Shown here one piece after another: positions 5,075 to 6,845 of a stretch of DNA of 6,845 bases. The DNA comes from an uncultured Sphingomonadaceae bacterium (GTDB lineage Bacteria; Pseudomonadota; Alphaproteobacteria; Sphingomonadales; Sphingomonadaceae): positions 1 to 6,845 of the forward strand of contig CAKZSF010000045.1 of NCBI GenBank assembly GCA_937920575.1. Direction: 5' to 3'. Both the position numbers and the translations under genes were made by a program. The notes below the pieces were generated by a model. It made no database searches, was not told the DNA's origin, and worked only from the letters and a program-made list of their open reading frames with translations. Position 1 is the stretch's first letter; each line of letters starts with the position of its first letter.

Positions 5075-6147
5075 GCGAGACGCCTGCCACTCTGTCGCCC
5101 GCGAGACGGGCTGCGCAGGCCGTGGATGCGCTGCGCCATGGCTGGGCGATCCATATTGAAGGCGGGCCAGTGCTGTTGCCGGTCGAAACGGGCATCGCGC
5201 CCGAGGCCGCATCCACGCAGATGCTGATTTCCTGCGCGCGGGCAATCACGTTGAAACTTGCCAACCAGCGCGAGGCTGCGGTGCCGCATGCGCCGGTGCT
5301 GATCCGGGGCGGAGAGGCGTTTGATCTGGCCAGTGGGTTGGAAATTGCCGACCCCTCGCTTGATCTCGTTAATCCCATGAAGGGACCGTTTCAGGCGGTG
5401 GCGCTAACGTGGGAAGAACAGGCCGCCGCCGCGCTGGAACTCGCGCGGATTGCCGGGATATTGCCCGCCTTTCTTGTCGCGCCAGAGCGTGCTGGCGAAG
5501 CGCATGCGCTTAAGGTTAGTGATCTGGCGGATTACACGGATCCGGCGCACCTGATGATCGCAACGCGTGCGCGGTTACCCGTTTCGGCGAGCGAGGAGGC
5601 GGAAATTGTTGCCTATCGCTCAACTCATGACACGCGCGAGCATGTTGCCCTTGTGATCGGGCAACGCAGAGCCGGACAAGTGCCGCTGGTGCGCCTCCAC
5701 TCCGAATGCTTGACCGGCGATATTCTGGGCAGTCTGAAATGCGATTGCGGTCCGCAATTGGATGCGGCGCTTCACGCAATGGCCGAAGAATCCAAGCAAG
5801 GCGGATGGGGCGTGCTGCTCTATCTGCGGCAAGAAGGGCGCGGGATCGGTTTGATCAACAAGATGCGCGCGTACAAGCTGCAGGATCAGGGCTTTGATAC
5901 GCTGGAGGCGAACACACGGCTGGGGCTGCCAGAGGAAGCGCGGGATTTTCCGGTCGCGGCGCGGATGCTGGAATTGCTGAGCGTTGATGCGATCCGGCTG
6001 ATGACCAACAATCCGGCGAAGGTCGATGCGCTGCAAAGCGCTGGTGTTGATGTGATCGAACGCGTGCAGCATCAACTGCCCGCCAACCCGCACAATGCAC
6101 GCTATCTTGCGACCAAACGCGACGAGGCAGGACATCTCTTGAAATGA
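5071..6147 (+). CDS. ribA: GTP cyclohydrolase II with degenerate RibB-like N-terminal domain
   Basis: Catalyses the first committed step of riboflavin synthesis, GTP to 2,5-diamino-6-ribosylamino-pyrimidinone phosphate plus formate and pyrophosphate. With the start used here (358 aa), the GCH II domain is about 184-358. It has the zinc cysteines C213, C224 and C226 (C-x10-C-x-C, in HSECLTGDILGSLKCDCG), YLRQEGRGIGL (251-261), EANTRLGLPEEARDF (279-293, with the catalytic-type arginine R291), RLMTNNPAKV and a terminal GHLL. Residues about 8-160 resemble a worn RibB (DHBP synthase) fold, for example ALELARIAGILPA (121-133) and VSDLADY (149-155). The acidic DDEDRENEGD-type catalytic motif is missing, so RibB activity is unlikely. 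The start is uncertain. CTG at 5071 has TACGGAG, whose GGAG lies 8 nt upstream, and overlaps the xth stop as CTGA. ATG 5023 and GTG 5122 are in-frame alternatives. Confidence 0.9.
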   Translation: MSETPATLSPARRAAQAVDALRHGWAIHIEGGPVLLPVETGIAPEAASTQMLISCARAITLKLANQREAAVPHAPVLIRGGEAFDLASGLEIADPSLDLVNPMKGPFQAVALTWEEQAAAALELARIAGILPAFLVAPERAGEAHALKVSDLADYTDPAHLMIATRARLPVSASEEAEIVAYRSTHDTREHVALVIGQRRAGQVPLVRLHSECLTGDILGSLKCDCGPQLDAALHAMAEESKQGGWGVLLYLRQEGRGIGLINKMRAYKLQDQGFDTLEANTRLGLPEEARDFPVAARMLELLSVDAIRLMTNNPAKVDALQSAGVDVIERVQHQLPANPHNARYLATKRDEAGHLLK

Positions 6148-6653
6148 GCCCGCCGCTGGTTCGCGAGGAGCGCGCAGGCGACCAATCGGCCATTTTCACG
6201 CTGACCAAGGAGGCGTTCGCGCCAATGTGGTTCAGTGATGGCACCGAACAACATGTGATCGACGGACTGCGCGCTGATGGCGATTTGACGCTATCGCTGG
6301 TGGCAGAGCAGGATGGTGTGGTTGTTGGCCATATCGCCTTCTCGCCCGTCACGATATCTGATGGCGCGCGCGATTGGTATGGGCTTGGCCCGGTTTCCGT
6401 TACCCCTGACTTGCAACGCAGCGGAATTGGATCAGCGTTGATCCGGCGCGGTATCGCGATGATGGAGGAGGCGCATCAGGCGAACGGCATCCTCTTGATC
6501 GGCTCAAACGAATACTACCCGCGTTTCGGGTTCGAACATGATCCGGAGCTCACCTATGCGCACGGCCCGACAGAAGCGTTCCAGAGGCTCGTGCTGCATG
6601 GTGCTGCGCCAAAGGGAGAGGCGCGGTTTGCGCCCGCCTTTGGCGATGAATAA
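6144..6653 (+). CDS. GNAT-family N-acetyltransferase (YhbS-like)
   Basis: Predicted cytoplasmic acetyl-CoA-dependent acetyltransferase, 169 aa, a single GNAT domain. The acetyl-CoA-binding motif A is LGPVSVTPDLQRSGIGSALI (81-100), with the pyrophosphate-binding loop QRSGIG (91-96). VVGHIAFSPV (60-69) is the preceding beta-strand, and YYPRFGF (124-130) is the C-terminal motif typical of the YhbS-like subgroup. The substrate is unknown. The ATG overlaps the ribA TGA as ATGA, and AGGA (6129-6132) lies 11 nt upstream. It is thus the third gene of the xth-ribA operon. This position does not prove a link to riboflavin or DNA repair. Its stop is only 3 nt from the convergent gene on the other strand. 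Confidence 0.9.
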   Translation: MSPPLVREERAGDQSAIFTLTKEAFAPMWFSDGTEQHVIDGLRADGDLTLSLVAEQDGVVVGHIAFSPVTISDGARDWYGLGPVSVTPDLQRSGIGSALIRRGIAMMEEAHQANGILLIGSNEYYPRFGFEHDPELTYAHGPTEAFQRLVLHGAAPKGEARFAPAFGDE

Positions 6654-6656
6654 GGC

Positions 6657-6845
6657 TTAGCGGCGCTCGGTCGGCTGAATGCCGCGACCCAGGCGGTTGG
6701 AGCCAAGGTTCACATTGTCGCTCGACCAATTCGCCAAGAATGTCGTGTTGCGCGATACGCCATTGGCGAGGCGCGCGTCGTTGCCAGCGATCATCAGCCC
6801 GGTCGAATCGACCTTCTTGCCCTCTGGTGCGACAGTGATGAAGGC
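6657..6845 (-). CDS. Unrecognised protein, C-terminal fragment (runs off the right edge)
   Basis: Reading the - strand from the window edge gives 62 open codons ending in TAA (TTA at 6657-6659 on +). The visible sequence starts AFITVAPEGKKVDSTGLMIA and ends NRLGRGIQPTERR. It has mostly G/C third positions, like the genes around it, which supports real coding. The composition is rich in Asn, Ser, Thr and Gly with alternating hydrophobic residues, suggesting beta-structure and perhaps an exported protein, but no family is recognised. The 5' part lies outside the window. It is convergent with the GNAT gene, 3 nt apart, with no obvious shared terminator. Confidence 0.65.
   Translation of the reverse strand, partial: AFITVAPEGKKVDSTGLMIAGNDARLANGVSRNTTFLANWSSDNVNLGSNRLGRGIQPTERR

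Noticed and set aside
4271..5245. A 324-codon - strand ORF opposite xth and the start of ribA.
   Set aside because: It is antisense to xth with all catalytic residues present on +. No family resemblance was seen.
6620..6640. GGCGC/GCGCC 5-bp hairpin near the end of the GNAT gene, followed by CGCCTTT, as a terminator.
   Set aside because: It lies inside the coding region with a short stem and only three Ts, so it is not convincing.

Overview
The window is GC-rich alphaproteobacterial chromosome, most like Sphingomonadales (Erythrobacteraceae or a near relative). That placement is inferred from the protein flavour: a fused PabB-PabC, a cysteine-free L33, a RibA with a RibB-like front half, and LolA lying next to exonuclease III. 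It is not from a database search. It contains eight recognisable or partial housekeeping-type genes on the + strand and one truncated unknown gene entering from the right on the - strand. I see no mobile element, CRISPR array, phage gene, tRNA or rRNA.

Left block (1-2905): a tightly packed + strand operon of a 5'-truncated pabB-pabC fusion (p-aminobenzoate arm of folate synthesis), an RluA-type pseudouridine synthase, and the ribosome-rescue hydrolase ArfB. The joins are a 4-nt GTGA overlap and an 8-nt overlap, so translational coupling is likely. A terminator-like hairpin follows at about 2989-3020. rpmG (ribosomal protein L33, only 55 codons) stands alone at 3062-3229 and is followed by a very stable hairpin without a U-tract. 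lolA (periplasmic lipoprotein carrier) is at 3323-3982, with its own upstream gap and no visible Shine-Dalgarno sequence.

The 297-nt gap 3983-4279 is the least ordinary part. It can fold into a closing stem with two internal hairpins and ends in a convincing 12-bp intrinsic terminator 79 nt before the next gene. It may be a small RNA, a structured lolA 3' UTR, or an attenuator-like leader of xth. I do not recognise an Rfam family.

Right block (4280-6653): an operon of xth (exonuclease III / AP endonuclease), ribA (GTP cyclohydrolase II with a degenerate RibB-like N-terminal half) and a GNAT acetyltransferase, again joined by overlaps. The ribA start is ambiguous. A CTG overlapping the xth stop as CTGA has the best-placed Shine-Dalgarno sequence, while an in-frame ATG lies 48 nt upstream. 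The unknown - strand gene (6657-6845) converges on the GNAT gene with a 3-nt gap.

Overall this is mostly ordinary core genome. I did not find a clear undescribed system. The best leads are the structured 4043-4200 region, the ribA start and the vestigial RibB half of RibA.
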